Source: Altererythrobacter sp. H2
Lineage (GTDB): Bacteria > Pseudomonadota > Alphaproteobacteria > Sphingomonadales > Sphingomonadaceae
Reading direction: 5' to 3'
Assembly (NCBI RefSeq): GCF_035319885.1
Contig: NZ_CP141285.1
Coordinates: forward strand, 1,302,001 to 1,366,000
DNA: 64,000 bases
Positions 17,167-25,726 of this stretch are shown here, one piece after another (positions within the stretch are counted from its first letter, which is position 1; every line of letters starts with the position of its first letter). The position numbers and the translations under genes were made by a program. Below the pieces are notes generated by a model. The model searched no databases and had not been told where the DNA came from. It saw only the letters and a list, made by a program, of their open reading frames with translations.

Positions 17167-17416
17167 GGCGTGGCCCTGCCGGTGCGTGACGCCTTGACCA
17201 ACCCCGTTACGGCAATCGCAGCCCAGAAGCCTTCCAGCACCAGGCTGGGCCAGTTGGTGTGGACCAGCAAGGACACGGTCAGGAAAGCCGCCCCTGCCAG
17301 GTTTGCGCCGTGCAGCAAAAACGGGTTCGGTGCGGCAGACAGTGTGAGATAGGCGTAGGCACCGATGATGAAAGCGGTGCCTACGAATGCGACGAGCGAG
17401 GCCCAGTCGAGCGGCA

Positions 17417-17417
<1 letters not shown>
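17163..17417 (-). CDS. Small membrane protein (CBU_0592-like)
   Basis: An 84-residue protein with three predicted helices: [37 protein letters not shown] and [14 protein letters not shown]. The size, the [13 protein letters not shown] stretch and the last helix followed by a basic tail resemble the CBU_0592 family of unknown function. It begins at ATG 17417 (or GTG 17420), overlapping the aroA stop, and overlaps cmk by 4 nt, so it is embedded in the aroA-cmk operon. Confidence 0.7.
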
Positions 17418-18925
<1,508 letters not shown>

Positions 18926-18930
18926 TTACG

Positions 18931-19251
18931 ATGGCCAAGCCAGAATGGGGAACCAAGCGTTCCTGCCCCAAGTGCGGCACGCGCTTCTACGATCTCGGCA
19001 AAGAAGACCCGGTCAGCTGCATCGAATGCGGTGAACAGTGGTCGCCGGAGCCGGTGCTCAAGTCCAAGCAGCCGATCCCGTTCGAGGAGCTGGAGAAGAA
19101 GAAGGACGCCGAGCCCGATTCGGATCTGGCCGATGATGAGCTGGACGATGTCGACGAGGAAGAGAATCGTCCCGATGCCGACGTTGATCTTGGCGACGAT
19201 GACGACCTCGGTCTCGATACCGGCGGCGACAACGACAGCGACGACAACTGA
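18931..19251 (+). CDS. FYDLN-acid family protein (TIGR02300-type)
   Basis: A 106-residue alphaproteobacterial protein. A zinc-ribbon-like N-terminus (CPKCGTRFYDLGKEDPVSCIECG, two CxxC pairs at residues 11-14 and 29-32) is followed by a very acidic, Asp/Glu-rich tail from residue 58 on. The family name comes from FYDLN; here it is FYDLG. Function unknown; a zinc ribbon with acidic tail suggests nucleic-acid or protein binding. It is divergent from aroA. Confidence 0.88.
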   Translation: MAKPEWGTKRSCPKCGTRFYDLGKEDPVSCIECGEQWSPEPVLKSKQPIPFEELEKKKDAEPDSDLADDELDDVDEEENRPDADVDLGDDDDLGLDTGGDNDSDDN

Positions 19252-19363
19252 TCACCACTTCAATATTCACTCTTGCAATGCGCGGGCGCTGCCCATAAAG
19301 GGCGCGCCTCGCCGCAAGGTGAGCATGGCCACCCCCCAGGGCAGGCCGTGAGATGACTGGAAC

Positions 19364-19439
19364 GGGGCCTTAGCTCAGCTGGGAGAGCGCCTGCATGGCA
19401 TGCAGGAGGTCAGCGGTTCGATCCCGCTAGGCTCCACCA
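19364..19439 (+). tRNA. tRNA-Ala (anticodon GGC)
   Basis: A 76-nt cloverleaf with CCA encoded. Acceptor GGGGCCT pairs with AGGCTCC (one G-T), D-stem GCTC/GAGC, anticodon stem CCTGC/GCAGG with loop ATGGCAT (anticodon GGC, reading GCC/GCU), T-stem AGCGG/CCGCT with loop TTCGATC. The G-T pair at 3-70 is the alanine identity element. A strong terminator follows. Confidence 0.97.
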
Positions 19440-19469
19440 GTCACCTGAATTCGCGGTGAAAACCGTGAG

Positions 19470-19505
19470 GCCGGCCGACGAGTTCTCGTCCGCCGGCTGT
19501 TTTTG
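19470..19505 (+). terminator. Terminator of tRNA-Ala
   Basis: A 13-position stem, GCCGGC C GACGAG with CTCGTC C GCCGGC (12 pairs and one C-C mismatch) around a TT turn, followed by TGTTTTTG. It begins 31 nt after the tRNA. Confidence 0.85.
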
Positions 19506-19547
19506 CGTTTTGGCCGCCGCAGGGTGGCAGATGGAGTGACCGAGTCT

Positions 19548-21017
19548 ATGTTCGACAGCCTGTCAGACCGCCTTGGCAGCGTCTTTGACAAGCTGCGCGG
19601 GCGCGGTGCGCTCAGCGAGCAGGACGTGCGCGATGCCATGCGCGAAGTGCGCGTGGCCTTGCTCGAAGCCGATGTGGCCCTGCCGGTCGTCCGCCGTTTC
19701 ATTGATGCGGTGACCGAAAAGGCGATCGGCGCCGAAGTGCTCAAGTCGGTCACCCCGGGCCAGCAGGTCGTCAAGATCGTCAACGACGAACTGGTCGAGA
19801 TGCTGGGCGGCGAACAGCAGGAAGGCCTGCTGCTCGATGCAAAGCCGCCGGTGGTGATCATGATGGTGGGCCTGCAGGGCTCGGGCAAGACCACCACCAC
19901 GGCCAAGCTCGCCAGGCTGATCAAGGAAAAGCACGGCAAGAAGGCCCTGATGGCCTCGCTCGACGTGAACCGCCCGGCGGCGCAGGAACAGCTGGCGGTA
20001 CTGGGGCAGCAGACCAGCGTGGCCACCTTGCCGATCGTGGCGGGCCAGCAGCCGGTCGAGATTGCCCGCCGGGCAATGGAATCCGCGCGGCTTCAGGCGT
20101 TCGACGTGCTGCTGCTCGATACCGCCGGCCGCCTGCATGTCGACGAAGCGCTGATGGCCGAAATGAAGGCCGTGGCCGGCGTTTCGGCCCCGGTAGAAGT
20201 GCTGCTGGTGGTCGATTCGCTGACCGGGCAGGACGCGGTCAACGTCGCCAAGAGCTTCACCGACGAAGTGCCGCTGACCGGCGTGGTGCTGACCCGGATG
20301 GACGGCGATGCCCGCGGCGGCGCGGCGCTGTCGATGCGCTATGTCACCGGCAAGCCGATCAAGTTCGCCGGCACCGGCGAGAAACTCGACGCGATCGAGG
20401 TGTTCCACCCGCGCCGCGTGGCCGAGCGGATCCTCGGCATGGGCGATGTCGTCAGCCTGGTCGAAAAGGCGGCGGCGACGATCAAGGAAGAAGACGCCGA
20501 AGCGCTCGCCCGCAAGATGGCCAAGGGTCAGTTTGACCTTGAGGACCTGCGGATGCAGCTGCGGCAGATGCAGCAGATGGGCGGCCTCGGCATGCTGGCG
20601 GGCATGATGCCCGGCATGAAGAAGGCCAAGGCGGCGATGGCCGCCAGCGGCATGGACGACAAGGTGCTGGTCCACATGGACGCGATCATCGGCTCGATGA
20701 CGGTCAAGGAACGCCAGCGCCCAGAACTCCTCAACGCCAAGCGCAAGAAGCGCGTGGCGGCGGGCAGTGGCACGCAGGTGCAGGACGTCAACAAGGTGCT
20801 CAAGATGCACCAGGAAATGTCCCGCGCGATGAAGCAGATCAGGAAGATGGGTGGGCTCAAGGGCCTGGGCGCGCTGTTCGGAAAAGGCGGAATGGGCGCC
20901 GCGATGCCTGGCCTTGGCGGGCCGGGGGGCGGCGGGCTGCCGGGCCTGGGCAAGGGCGCAGGCGTGGATCCCTCCACCCTGCCGCCGGATCTTCAGGACC
21001 TCCTCAAGAAAAAGTGA
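19548..21017 (+). CDS. ffh: Signal recognition particle protein
   Basis: The 489-residue GTPase of the SRP, which with 4.5S RNA delivers nascent membrane proteins to FtsY. The N domain is followed by the G domain with GLQGSGKTTTT near residues 107-117, DTAGR near 190, TRMDGDARGGA near 247 and GTGEK. The M domain is Met-rich (MRQM/QQMGGLGMLAGMMPGMKK) and binds the signal peptide and RNA. The tail is Gly-rich. ATG 19548 (MFDSLSDRLG) is the family start; the purine stretch upstream is distant. First gene of the ffh-rpsP-rimM-trmD-rplS group. Confidence 0.97.
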   Translation: MFDSLSDRLGSVFDKLRGRGALSEQDVRDAMREVRVALLEADVALPVVRRFIDAVTEKAIGAEVLKSVTPGQQVVKIVNDELVEMLGGEQQEGLLLDAKPPVVIMMVGLQGSGKTTTTAKLARLIKEKHGKKALMASLDVNRPAAQEQLAVLGQQTSVATLPIVAGQQPVEIARRAMESARLQAFDVLLLDTAGRLHVDEALMAEMKAVAGVSAPVEVLLVVDSLTGQDAVNVAKSFTDEVPLTGVVLTRMDGDARGGAALSMRYVTGKPIKFAGTGEKLDAIEVFHPRRVAERILGMGDVVSLVEKAAATIKEEDAEALARKMAKGQFDLEDLRMQLRQMQQMGGLGMLAGMMPGMKKAKAAMAASGMDDKVLVHMDAIIGSMTVKERQRPELLNAKRKKRVAAGSGTQVQDVNKVLKMHQEMSRAMKQIRKMGGLKGLGALFGKGGMGAAMPGLGGPGGGGLPGLGKGAGVDPSTLPPDLQDLLKKK

Positions 21018-21050
21018 TTTCAAACGGTTAGATTGGAAAGGTAGAATACA

Positions 21051-21542
21051 ATGGCAGTTGCAATCCGTCTCTCGCGCGGTGGTGCGAAGAAGCGCCCCTA
21101 TTACCGGATCGTCGTGTCGGACTCGCGCAGCGCGCGTGACGGCAAGTACCTGGAGCAGATCGGCACCTACAACCCGATGCTGCCCAAGGATTCGGGCGAG
21201 CGCGTCAAGCTGAACGAAGAGCGTGCGCGCTACTGGATCGGCGTTGGCGCCCAGCCGACCGACCGCGTGCTGCGCTTCCTTGACGCCGCCGGCGTGATGG
21301 AGCGGGCTGCCCGCAACAACCCCAAGAAGGGTGAGCCGGGCCAGGCCGCCAAGGACCGCGCCGAAGAAAAGGCCGCCAAGATCGCTGAAGCCGAAGAAGC
21401 CGCCAAGGCTGCCGAGGAAGAAGCCAAGGCCGCTGCTGCCGCTCCGGCTGAAGAAGCTCCCGCCGAGGAAGCTCCTGCGGCGGAAGAAGCTCCGGCTGAA
21501 GACGCTGGCGCAGAAGCCACCGAAGAAGCGAAGGCCGAGTAA
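21051..21542 (+). CDS. rpsP: 30S ribosomal protein S16 with acidic extension
   Basis: The first 85 residues ([31 protein letters not shown]...) are a standard S16, an early assembly protein. The remaining 78 residues form an Ala/Glu/Lys tail with repeated [10 protein letters not shown] units ending in KAE. Alphaproteobacterial S16 proteins are often extended, but this tail nearly doubles the protein. It probably projects from the ribosome; its function is unknown. An AAAGGTAG stretch precedes the ATG. It lies 33 nt after ffh and 8 nt before rimM. Confidence 0.97.
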   Translation: MAVAIRLSRGGAKKRPYYRIVVSDSRSARDGKYLEQIGTYNPMLPKDSGERVKLNEERARYWIGVGAQPTDRVLRFLDAAGVMERAARNNPKKGEPGQAAKDRAEEKAAKIAEAEEAAKAAEEEAKAAAAAPAEEAPAEEAPAAEEAPAEDAGAEATEEAKAE

Positions 21543-21550
21543 TCGCGCCC

Positions 21551-22051
21551 ATGTCGGACAAGCCCGTCACGCTCGCAGCCATCATCGGCGCGCATGGCGT
21601 GGCGGGCGAAGTCCGCCTGAAGCTGTTCAGCGAGAGCGTCGAGACGCTCGCCCGGTGCACCAGCTTTGACGCCGGTGGCAAAGCGGGCACGCTGCGGCTG
21701 GTCAAGGTCCGGTCGGACAACAAGGGCGGCGCTGTCGCCCGGTTTGAAGGCGTGGGTGACCGCAACGCTGCCGAAGCCCTGCGCGGTACGGTGCTGACGG
21801 TGCCCCGATCAGCCCTGCCGCCGCTGGACGAGGGCGAATTCTACCATTCCGACCTGCTCGGCCTGCCCGCCATCAGCGATGCGGGCGAACCGCTTGGCAT
21901 CGTTTGCGCAGTCGAGAACTTCGGCGCGACCGACATCATCGAAATCGAACGCCCGGACGGCAAGCGCTTCATGGTCCCGCTTACCCCCTTCGCCGTGCCC
22001 GGATGGGACAGCGAGCGGCTGGTGGTGGCGGCAGACTTCGCCGGGCAATGA
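21551..22051 (+). CDS. rimM: Ribosome maturation factor RimM
   Basis: A 166-residue 30S maturation factor that binds S19 and helps assemble the 30S head. The N-terminal RimM domain ([21 protein letters not shown]) is followed by the PRC-barrel part ([14 protein letters not shown], then [16 protein letters not shown]). Its stop overlaps the trmD start (ATGA), so the two are translationally coupled. Confidence 0.95.
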   Translation: MSDKPVTLAAIIGAHGVAGEVRLKLFSESVETLARCTSFDAGGKAGTLRLVKVRSDNKGGAVARFEGVGDRNAAEALRGTVLTVPRSALPPLDEGEFYHSDLLGLPAISDAGEPLGIVCAVENFGATDIIEIERPDGKRFMVPLTPFAVPGWDSERLVVAADFAGQ

Positions 22052-22839
22052 CCTTCGCCGCCACCATCCTGACGCTCTACCCCGAGATGTTTCCCGGGCC
22101 GCTGGGCCTTTCGCTGGCGGGCCGCGCGCTGGAGCGGGGGGACTGGGCCTGCGAAACCGTCCAGATCCGCGACTTCGCCACCGACAAGCACCGCACCGTC
22201 GACGATACGCCCGCCGGGGGCGGGGCCGGAATGGTGCTCAAGGCCGATGTGCTCAGCGCGGCTTTGGATTCGGTCACAAAGCCCTCTCCCCTTCAGGGGA
22301 GAGGGTTGGGAGAGGGGAATGTGGACAACCTCCCCGACAGCCCCCTCTCCCCGGCCCTCTCCCCTGAAGGGGAGAGGGAGATCCCCATCCTCGCCATGAC
22401 CCCTCGCGGGAAACCGATCACGCAGGAGCGTATCCGGGAGCTGGCCAGCGGCCCCGGCGTGGTGCTGATCTGCGGCCGGTTCGAAGGGTTCGACGAGCGC
22501 CTGTTCGAGGCCCGGCCCGCAATCGAGCAGGTCTCGCTCGCCGACGTGGTCCTCTCCGGCGGAGAGCCTGCCGCGCTGGCCATTCTCGATGCTTGCATTC
22601 GGCTGCTTCCCGGCGTAATGGGCGCGGCGTCCAGCGGGCATGAGGAATCCTTCGAAGAAGGCTTGCTCGAATACCCGCAATATACCCGACCTCAGGAATG
22701 GGAAGGGCGCACGATCCCTGAAGTGCTGCGATCGGGGGATCATGCGAAGATCGCGGCGTGGCGGAAACACCGCGCCGAGGAAGATACACGGTCACGCAGG
22801 CCAGACCTTTGGGAGCGTTACAGGAACGCTCGGGACTGA
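22048..22839 (+). CDS. trmD: tRNA (guanine37-N1)-methyltransferase with inserted repeat peptide
   Basis: Methylates G37 of tRNAs with G36, preventing +1 frameshifts; a SPOUT dimer with a knotted SAM site. Core segments are present: [21 protein letters not shown] at the N-terminus, [37 protein letters not shown] (with the conserved catalytic Asp before VVLSGGE) and [21 protein letters not shown]. Odd feature: codons 79-111 derive from a 97-nt double-hairpin element, adding about 33 residues rich in Pro, Gly, Ser and Glu at a variable loop. Hence 263 residues where about 230-245 are usual. The frame is preserved on both sides, so the gene is probably active. Confidence 0.95.
   Translation: MTFAATILTLYPEMFPGPLGLSLAGRALERGDWACETVQIRDFATDKHRTVDDTPAGGGAGMVLKADVLSAALDSVTKPSPLQGRGLGEGNVDNLPDSPLSPALSPEGEREIPILAMTPRGKPITQERIRELASGPGVVLICGRFEGFDERLFEARPAIEQVSLADVVLSGGEPAALAILDACIRLLPGVMGAASSGHEESFEEGLLEYPQYTRPQEWEGRTIPEVLRSGDHAKIAAWRKHRAEEDTRSRRPDLWERYRNARD
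22282..22378. repeat. REPIN-like double palindrome inserted in trmD
   Basis: Two perfect 10-bp hairpins, each with arms CCCTCTCCCC and GGGGAGAGGG, at 22282-22305 (loop TTCA) and 22355-22378 (loop TGAA). Each has an extra GGGAGAGGGG-type flank on its inner side, so the halves are inverted copies of one unit of about 38 nt around a 21-nt centre. This is the layout of a REPIN (two inverted REP units). It lies in the trmD reading frame and is translated. Confidence 0.85.
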
Positions 22840-22880
22840 CCTGCCTCTGGTGCGCGGCGAACAGTAAGGGAATTGGACCA

Positions 22881-23249
22881 GTGAATCTGATCCAGCAGAT
22901 CGAAGCGGAAGAAATTGCCAAGGCTGGCAAGGACATCCCCGAATTCCGTGCCGGCGACACCGTGCGTGTCGGCGTCAAGGTCAAGGAAGGCAACCGTGAG
23001 CGTGTGCAGAACTTCGAAGGCGTGGTGATCGCGCGTTCGAACCGCGGCATGGGCTCCAACTTCACCGTGCGCAAGATGAGCTTCGGCGAAGGCGTGGAAC
23101 GCGTGTTCCCGCTCTACGCGCCGATCGTCGAGAGCGTGACGGTGGTCCGCCGCGGCGTCGTGCGCCGGGCGAAGCTCTATTACCTGCGCGGCCGCACCGG
23201 CAAGCGCGCGCGCATCGCCGAACGGCGCGAGGTGCGCACCGAGAGCTGA
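22881..23249 (+). CDS. rplS: 50S ribosomal protein L19
   Basis: A 122-residue large-subunit protein at the 30S-50S interface. It begins [22 protein letters not shown] and contains the family signature [24 protein letters not shown] and [17 protein letters not shown]. The start is GTG 22881; the open frame upstream to 22758 overlaps trmD and is rejected. Last gene of the ffh operon, followed by a strong terminator. Confidence 0.97.
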   Translation: MNLIQQIEAEEIAKAGKDIPEFRAGDTVRVGVKVKEGNRERVQNFEGVVIARSNRGMGSNFTVRKMSFGEGVERVFPLYAPIVESVTVVRRGVVRRAKLYYLRGRTGKRARIAERREVRTES

Positions 23250-23277
23250 TTGCCAGCTTCAAGGTGAGATTAACGGG

Positions 23278-23312
23278 AAGGGCGGCCTCGCAGGATATGC
23301 GAGGCCGCCCTT
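23278..23312 (+). terminator. Terminator after rplS
   Basis: A 15-bp perfect stem (AAGGGCGGCCTCGCA and its complement) with loop GGATA, followed by CTTG. The T-tract is short, but the stem is very stable and symmetrical. It is also the first block of a duplicated element (copy A) in this intergenic region. Confidence 0.75.
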
Positions 23313-23454
23313 CTTGCGTGGTGGCCAGACGGGACCAACCTCTGGCCGATGGTGACTTCAGGATACCGGTTCCCGGCAGAGACCAACCCCGGAACCGGAG
23401 GCCGGACTAGGCCCGCCGCCTTAGCACTTCCTGAAGTGGCCGGGTTAGGCCCGG
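23278..23454 (+). other. Candidate structured element, copy A
   Basis: About 177 nt without a credible gene, containing ordered blocks shared with copy B: the GC-rich hairpin at 23278-23312; GGCCAGA/TCTGGCC hairpin with GACGGGACCA in the loop (23328-23337); hairpin CCGGTTCC/GGAACCGG at 23366-23398 with CAGAGACC in the apical loop; and CCGCCGCCTTAG ... GGGTTAGGC (23413-23450) enclosing the hairpin CACTTC-CT-GAAGTG. Not a family I recognise; strand inferred from position after rplS. Confidence 0.55.
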
Positions 23455-23511
23455 ATGACCGCGCACCTAGGTGTTTCTCCTGATGGGGCGCGGCTGTTTC
23501 GCAAACACGAA

Positions 23512-23698
23512 AAGGCGGCCCCGCCGGACACACGGGGCCGCCTTCCTGTTCTGCCTGGTCAATGGGACGGGACCAGTTTTTTGGGCCTCTGTGCCAGGTG
23601 GGGGTACCGGTTTCCCGCAGAGACCGCCGGGGACCGGTCACCAATATGTAACCGCCGCGTTAGGACTTTCTAAAGCCGCTGGGTTAGGACGGTTTTAA
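23512..23698 (+). other. Candidate structured element, copy B
   Basis: The diverged second copy, offset by about 234-241 nt from copy A. Blocks: perfect 12-bp hairpin AAGGCGGCCCCG/CGGGGCCGCCTT (23512-23544); CTGGTC/GACCAG hairpin including GACGGGACCA (23566-23575) and followed by TTTTTT, thus terminator-like; hairpin ACCGGTTTCC/GGGGACCGGT (23606-23638) with the same CAGAGACC loop; CCGCCGCGTTAG ... GGGTTAGGAC (23652-23691) around CTTT-CT-AAAG. Stem bases differ from copy A while pairing is kept. Confidence 0.55.
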
Positions 23699-23890
23699 CC
23701 ATGCGAGTGGTCGCTGGCGGGGAGATGGGCTGCGCTTGAGCGGAACGGGATGCCATGCCGCCGCGGCATTTTCCTACACGCCCGCAAGCTGCTATCCCCT
23801 CGTGCGATGGCGTGGTTTTTCCAAGGTGCTGCCAAACTCCGGCTCGCCCCCCGGGGGGGCAGTGGTGAGTCCCACAACTAGAATTTGCCA

Positions 23891-23905
23891 TTTTACCACG
23901 TAAAA
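23891..23905. promoter_or_regulatory. Operator-like palindrome 1 upstream of asd
   Basis: Perfect inverted repeat TTTTAC-CAC-GTAAAA in the A/T-rich section, about 190 nt before the asd start. A protein-binding site is plausible; the regulator is unknown. Confidence 0.35.
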
Positions 23906-23932
23906 ACAGACAGATAACTAAATGTCCGTGAC

Positions 23933-23967
23933 TTGACACGGTGTCAACTTCGTCAAGCAGGTGTCAA
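23933..23967. promoter_or_regulatory. Operator-like palindrome 2 with extra half-site
   Basis: TTGACAC-G-GTGTCAA is a perfect 15-nt palindrome (23933-23947); a further half-site GTGTCAA follows at 23961-23967. TTGACA also equals the -35 consensus, so a repressor bound here could block a promoter. No regulator gene adjoins it. Confidence 0.4.
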
Positions 23968-24095
23968 TTTCACCGGCGTTCGCCCAAAGCCCGGTCAGCG
24001 CCGCCCCAAGGGGAAATTCATCGCCAATGCAGCGCAGGGGCGCTAAAGGCGCGGTCCGCTCTGCCAGGGGCGGTGACAGATCAGGAGTGAGCCAA

Positions 24096-25121
24096 GTGGG
24101 TTATCGGGTGGCAGTGGTCGGCGCGACCGGGAATGTCGGGCGCGAAATGATGCAGATCCTCGCCGAGCGCGAGTTCCCGTGTGACGAGGTCGCCGCGGTG
24201 GCCAGCTCGCGTTCGACCGGGACCGAGGTCGAGTTCGGCGACACCGGGCGGATGCTCAAGTGCAAGAACATCGAGCATTTTGATTTCACCGGCTACGACA
24301 TTGCCCTGTTCAGCGCCGGCGGCGGCCCGGCCAAGGAATATGCCCCCAAGGCAGCGGCGCAGGGCTGCGTGGTAATCGACAACTCCTCCTACTGGCGGAT
24401 GGACCCGGACGTGCCGCTGATCGTGCCCGAGGTGAACCCCGACGCGATTGACGGCTACAAGGCCAAGAACATCATCGCCAACCCCAACTGCTCGACCGCG
24501 CAGCTGGTGGTGGCGCTCAAGCCGCTGCACGATGCCGCCACGATCAAGCGGGTGGTGGTCAGCACCTACCAGTCGGTTTCCGGCGCGGGCAAGGCGGGGA
24601 TGGACGAGCTGTTCGAGCAGAGCCGCGCGATCTTCGTCGGTGATCCGGTCTCGGTGAAGAAGTTCACCAAGCAGATAGCCTTCAACCTGATCCCGCATAT
24701 CGATGTGTTCCTGGATGATGGCTCGACCAAGGAAGAGTGGAAGATGGTGGTCGAGACCAAGAAGATCCTCGATCCCAGGATCAAGCTCACCGCCACCTGC
24801 GTGCGGGTGCCGGTGTTCGTCGGCCACTCGGAATCGGTCAGCATCGAGTTCGAGAACGAGATGACGGCAGAGCAGGCGCAGGACATCCTGCGCGAGGCGC
24901 CGGGGATCATGCTGGTCGACAAGCGCGAGGACGGCGGATACGTCACCCCGATCGAATGCGTCGGTGACGGGGCAACCTACATCAGCCGCGTGCGCGAGGA
25001 CCCGACGGTCGAGAACGGGCTGAACCTGTGGTGCGTCAGCGATAACCTGCGCAAGGGCGCCGCGCTCAACGCGGTGCAGATCGCCGAGCTGCTCGGGCGC
25101 AGGCACCTGCAAAAGGGATGA
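24096..25121 (+). CDS. asd: Aspartate-semialdehyde dehydrogenase
   Basis: Reduces aspartyl phosphate to aspartate semialdehyde with NADPH, feeding lysine/DAP, threonine and methionine synthesis. The 341-residue protein starts MGYRVAVVGATGNVGREM (nucleotide-binding loop). The catalytic Cys132 lies in NPNCSTAQ, and the substrate-binding His in PVFVGHSESV. GTG 24096 is chosen since AGGAG lies 8 nt upstream and the family begins here; the open frame to 23961 reads into the operator region. The following lipoprotein gene adjoins its stop. Confidence 0.96.
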   Translation: MGYRVAVVGATGNVGREMMQILAEREFPCDEVAAVASSRSTGTEVEFGDTGRMLKCKNIEHFDFTGYDIALFSAGGGPAKEYAPKAAAQGCVVIDNSSYWRMDPDVPLIVPEVNPDAIDGYKAKNIIANPNCSTAQLVVALKPLHDAATIKRVVVSTYQSVSGAGKAGMDELFEQSRAIFVGDPVSVKKFTKQIAFNLIPHIDVFLDDGSTKEEWKMVVETKKILDPRIKLTATCVRVPVFVGHSESVSIEFENEMTAEQAQDILREAPGIMLVDKREDGGYVTPIECVGDGATYISRVREDPTVENGLNLWCVSDNLRKGAALNAVQIAELLGRRHLQKG

Positions 25122-25126
25122 TGGCC

Positions 25127-25726
25127 ATGCGCGCTTTCCTGCCGATCCTGTCCCTCGCGGCCTTGGCGGCCTGCAACGGGCAGGAAGAGGCTGCTCCGGT
25201 GAACGACGCCGTGGAAGCGCCAGCCGCTGCGGAGACAACCACTGCAGAGACGTCCCCCGCGGAGACATCGCAGGCGTCCAATTCCGGCCCCGTCCTGCTG
25301 TCAGGCAAGGGGATCGGCTGGGGCAGCGGGGCGGACAAGGTCCGGCTGGCGTTCGGCTCGTCCCGCGACACAATCGACACCGCGCTCACGGCGCATTTTG
25401 GCGCTGCGCCCGAGACCCTGGTCATGGGCGAATGCGGGGCAGGGCCGATGGAATCCAGCAGCTATCCCGGCGGGCTGATCCTCAATTACCAGAACGGCGA
25501 ACTGGTCGGCTGGTTTCTTGACGGTTCGAGCGAGCGGGTGGCTCTGGAAGGCGGCCTCGGTATCGGTGTCTCCGGTGATCGGGTGGCAGCACTGGCGGGC
25601 TTCGCGCCGGTGGAAGAGAGTACCCTGGGCGAGGAGTTCTACAGCGAGGCCGACGGGCTGGGCGGGTTCATCGAGGAAGGCAAGGTTGCCAGCCTCTATG
25701 CCGGGACCACCTGCTTTTTCCGCTAG
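25127..25726 (+). CDS. Predicted lipoprotein of unknown function
   Basis: A 199-residue protein with a lipoprotein signal (MRAFLPILSLAALAAC, lipobox LAAC, Cys16) and a low-complexity Ala/Glu/Thr linker (residues about 17-50). The globular part from about 55 on has GKGIGWGSGADKVRLAFG and two Cys residues (in GECGAG and TTCFFR) that could form a disulfide. I do not recognise the family. ATG 25127 has AAAGGG at good spacing; two ATGs at 25118 and 25121 also overlap the asd stop. Its stop shares the CTAG with the convergent emrB gene. Confidence 0.7.
   Translation: MRAFLPILSLAALAACNGQEEAAPVNDAVEAPAAAETTTAETSPAETSQASNSGPVLLSGKGIGWGSGADKVRLAFGSSRDTIDTALTAHFGAAPETLVMGECGAGPMESSSYPGGLILNYQNGELVGWFLDGSSERVALEGGLGIGVSGDRVAALAGFAPVEESTLGEEFYSEADGLGGFIEEGKVASLYAGTTCFFR

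Larger units (their letters stand above)
23699..24095. other. Non-coding upstream region of asd
   Basis: With the two copies above, this completes an 846-nt stretch (23250-24095) without a credible gene. It contains a hairpin ATGCCGC/GCGGCAT with TTTT after it (23755-23772, possible weak terminator), a GCCCCCC/GGGGGGC palindrome (23846-23860), and an A/T-richer part (23875-23975) unlike the rest of the window, with two operator-like palindromes. The asd promoter presumably lies here, but I cannot fix its hexamers. Confidence 0.5.

Noticed and set aside
22282-22378. CRISPR repeat pair
   Set aside because: Only two hairpins, in inverted not direct orientation, within a gene, and no cas genes.
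22048-22839. trmD as a pseudogene because of the inserted repeat
   Set aside because: The frame is intact on both sides and all knot and catalytic segments are present, so it is more likely functional with a loop insertion.
23670-23939. An 89-codon minus-strand frame in the rplS-asd gap
   Set aside because: No ribosome binding site, no recognisable fold, biased composition, and it overlaps the structured and operator-like elements.
23933-23947. FNR/CRP-type site upstream of asd
   Set aside because: The TTGAC/GTCAA halves are separated by 5 nt rather than the usual 4 of FNR-type boxes, so I leave the regulator unassigned.
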